From: Firmicutes bacterium UBA1065
GTDB taxonomy: Bacteria; Bacillota; Clostridia; Tissierellales; Sedimentibacteraceae
Reading direction: 5' to 3'
DNA: 21,270 nt
NCBI GenBank assembly: GCA_002316225.1
Contig: DCDC01000181.1
Coordinates: 1 to 21,270, forward strand
A program made the translations under genes and the position numbers. The notes under the pieces are model-generated. The model was not told the origin of the DNA. It made no database searches and saw only the letters and a program-made list of their open reading frames with translations. Below, piece after piece: positions 19,821-21,270 of this stretch. How positions within the stretch are numbered: the first letter of the stretch is position 1; the number at the start of each line of letters is the position of its first letter.

Positions 19821-21008
19821 TTAAATTCCTAATTCTTCTTTTACTTCTTTAAAAGCATTAAGGGCAAAGTCCAGATCTTCCCTGGAATGGGCTGCCGATA
19901 TCTGAGTCCTTATTCTTGCTTTTCCCTTTGGAACAACCGGGAAGTAAAATCCTACCACATAAACACCCTTTTCCAAAAGCCTTTCGGCCATCTTCTGGGA
20001 TAAAACAGCATCTCCCAGCATTATGGGAACGATGGGGTGCTCGCTCTCAATGATATTGAGACCGATTTTTTTGATACCTTCCCTGAAATATTTTGTGTTT
20101 TCATCTAACTTGGCCTTATACTTGTTGTCTTCCATGAGCATTTCAAGAACCTTTATTGAAGCTCCGGCAATAGCCGGTGCCAAAGTATTTGAAAACAAGT
20201 AAGGTCTTGAGCGCTGTCTCAGCAAATCTATTATTTCCTTCCTGCCGCTGGTGTATCCGCCGCTGGCTCCTCCCAGGGCTTTTCCCAAGGTACCGGTAAT
20301 GATGTCCACCCTGTCCATTACGTTTCTGTACTCATGGGTTCCCCTGCCGGTCTTTCCGACAAAACCTACCGCATGGCTGTCATCAACCATTACAAGGGCA
20401 TTGTACTTATCGGCCAGGTCGCAGATACCTTCTAAGTTTGCGATGATTCCGTCCATTGAGAACACACCGTCTGTAGCAATTACTTTAATGTTGGCTCCGT
20501 CCTTGTCAGCCTGTTTAAGCTGTTCTTCCAAAGATTCCATATCATTGTTCTTATATTTGTACCTTTTGGCCTTTGATAATCTTATACCGTCAATGATGCT
20601 TGCATGATTAAGCTCGTCGCTTATTATGGCATCATTCTCTGTGGTGATTGTTTCAAACAAGCCTCCGTTTGCATCAAAGCAGGATGAATACAAGATGGTA
20701 TCTTCCGTTTTAAGGAATTCGCTGATTTTTCTCTCCAATTCTTTGTGGATTTCCTGCGTACCGCAAATGAACCTTACGGAAGAAAGGCCATAACCCCATT
20801 TGTCATATGCCTTCTTGGCTGCTTCTATTACTTCCTTGTTGTCTGCCAAACCCAAATAATTATTGGCACACATGTTAAGTACTCCCCTTGCCTTGGTAGT
20901 ACTTATGACGCTGCTTTGAGGGGTGGTTATGATTCTTTCTTCTTTCCAAAGACCGCTTTCCTTGATTTCATTCAGGATGTCGGAATAGTATTTCCTTGCT
21001 TTAAACAT
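19821..21008 (-). CDS. kbl: Glycine C-acetyltransferase (2-amino-3-ketobutyrate CoA ligase)
   Basis: This PLP enzyme interconverts 2-amino-3-oxobutyrate plus CoA with glycine plus acetyl-CoA, the second step of threonine breakdown. It has 395 residues from the start at 21008, which has GGAGG 5 bases upstream; a longer in-frame start at 21050 lacks a ribosome site. The PLP lysine is K243 in GTLGKALGG. D209 and H212 lie in VDDSHAVG, DELNHASIIDG is present, and GTQEIHKELE lies in the N-terminal part. All positions sit one residue from those of E. coli Kbl. The partner threonine dehydrogenase gene (tdh) is not in the window. A strong promoter and a terminator frame it as a single-gene unit, so the enzyme may serve glycine or threonine fermentation. 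Other alpha-oxoamine synthases (BioF, HemA) are less likely given the sequence. Confidence 0.93.
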   Translation of the reverse strand: MFKARKYYSDILNEIKESGLWKEERIITTPQSSVISTTKARGVLNMCANNYLGLADNKEVIEAAKKAYDKWGYGLSSVRFICGTQEIHKELERKISEFLKTEDTILYSSCFDANGGLFETITTENDAIISDELNHASIIDGIRLSKAKRYKYKNNDMESLEEQLKQADKDGANIKVIATDGVFSMDGIIANLEGICDLADKYNALVMVDDSHAVGFVGKTGRGTHEYRNVMDRVDIITGTLGKALGGASGGYTSGRKEIIDLLRQRSRPYLFSNTLAPAIAGASIKVLEMLMEDNKYKAKLDENTKYFREGIKKIGLNIIESEHPIVPIMLGDAVLSQKMAERLLEKGVYVVGFYFPVVPKGKARIRTQISAAHSREDLDFALNAFKEVKEELGI

Positions 21009-21081
21009 GATTACCTCCAATATACTTATTACCCCTTGGCTAATATACACAAAGTCGATACTCTTTTATACCTTCAATTAA

Positions 21082-21110
21082 ATATTACTCTCATTCTGTT
21101 TTTATGTCAA
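21082..21110 (-). promoter_or_regulatory. Sigma-A promoter of kbl
   Basis: On the minus strand TTGACA (21110-21105), 17 bases, then TAATAT (21087-21082). The transcript would begin near 21075, leaving a leader of about 66 bases with no clear hairpin. Confidence 0.8.
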
Positions 21111-21149
21111 GGGGCAAAGGGGATGGTTTGTCCACAAATAGTACACAGC

Positions 21150-21176
21150 AAAAATAATAAAAATAATAAAAATAAC
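21150..21176. repeat. Three tandem 9-bp A-rich repeats
   Basis: AAAAATAAT occurs twice and AAAAATAAC once in direct succession upstream of the kbl promoter. This may be a bendable A-tract or simple slippage. Confidence 0.7.
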
Positions 21177-21210
21177 CACTCACGGTTTCGCACACGAATA
21201 ATTCTAAAGC

Positions 21211-21270
21211 TCATTCGGGCTAAAAATCCTACAGCTTGCGAACTCGCTCCGCTCAAACAACGCAAGCTGC
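21211..21270. repeat. Fragment of the dispersed element followed by a second hairpin repeat
   Basis: TCATTCGGGCTAAA (21211-21224) equals 12441-12454 of the main repeat family. It is joined to a different structure, CAGCTTGCG (21232-21240) and CGCAAGCTG (21261-21269), a perfect 9-bp inverted repeat around GAACTCGCTCCGCTC-like sequence. The latter looks like a second REP-like element, cut close to the window edge. Confidence 0.65.

Noticed and set aside
21150..21176. CRISPR-like tandem repeat
   Set aside because: There are only three 9-base units without spacers, a simple A-rich tandem repeat.

Overview
The window looks like the chromosome of an anaerobic, probably amino-acid-fermenting, low-GC Gram-positive bacterium (Clostridia or Tissierellia-like). 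The evidence is the strong GGAGG-type ribosome binding sites, AT-rich spacers, the Firmicute cluster murB-PHP-rapZ-yvcK, the cluster yqhQ(DUF1385)-prmC-prfA, an RqcP-type S4 protein, rubrerythrin, and a set of N-acyl-amino-acid and threonine/glycine enzymes. It is mostly an ordinary chromosomal region. There is no phage, CRISPR array, transposase, rRNA or tRNA that I can support. The interest lies in regulatory DNA, in gene-context departures and in a family of dispersed palindromic repeats.

Layout. Positions 1-86 (-) hold the start of a FeoA-like gene, divergent from an MntR/DtxR-type metalloregulator (207-644, +) with a perfect inverted-repeat operator between them. Then come a NitT/TauT-type ABC ATPase and permease without a binding protein (788-2345, +), ending at a terminator. 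A small membrane protein overlaps a TatD nuclease (2491-3814, +). Next is a 3-methyladenine DNA glycosylase (4109-4699, +) whose upstream region carries a duplicated promoter/inverted-repeat module. A FabT-like MarR regulator (4760-5215, +) precedes a DegV/FakB-type fatty-acid-binding protein (5312-6154, +), which ends at a strong terminator.

From 11018 down to 6334 (-) runs murB, PHP phosphoesterase, rapZ, yvcK and then a PAS-PP2C (SpoIIE/RsbU-type) phosphatase where whiA would be expected. An M20 amidohydrolase (11190-12356, +) converges on a YfcC-type carrier and a D-aminoacylase-like enzyme (15391-12560, -). Together these look like a module for importing and deacylating N-acyl amino acids or peptides, with a 28-bp near-perfect palindrome upstream of the D-aminoacylase. 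Rubrerythrin (16268-15732, -) sits next to rqcP, prfA, prmC and yqhQ (19518-16335, -). The window closes with kbl (21008-19821, -) behind a textbook promoter.

A GTCATCCTGAG...CTCAGGATGAC element recurs at no fewer than five places, whole or in fragments. One copy supplies the last codons and stop of the metalloregulator and another lies inside the murB operon. A different hairpin repeat sits at the right edge. Gene functions rest on motif recognition by eye. Promoter and operator calls rest on consensus spacing and symmetry only.
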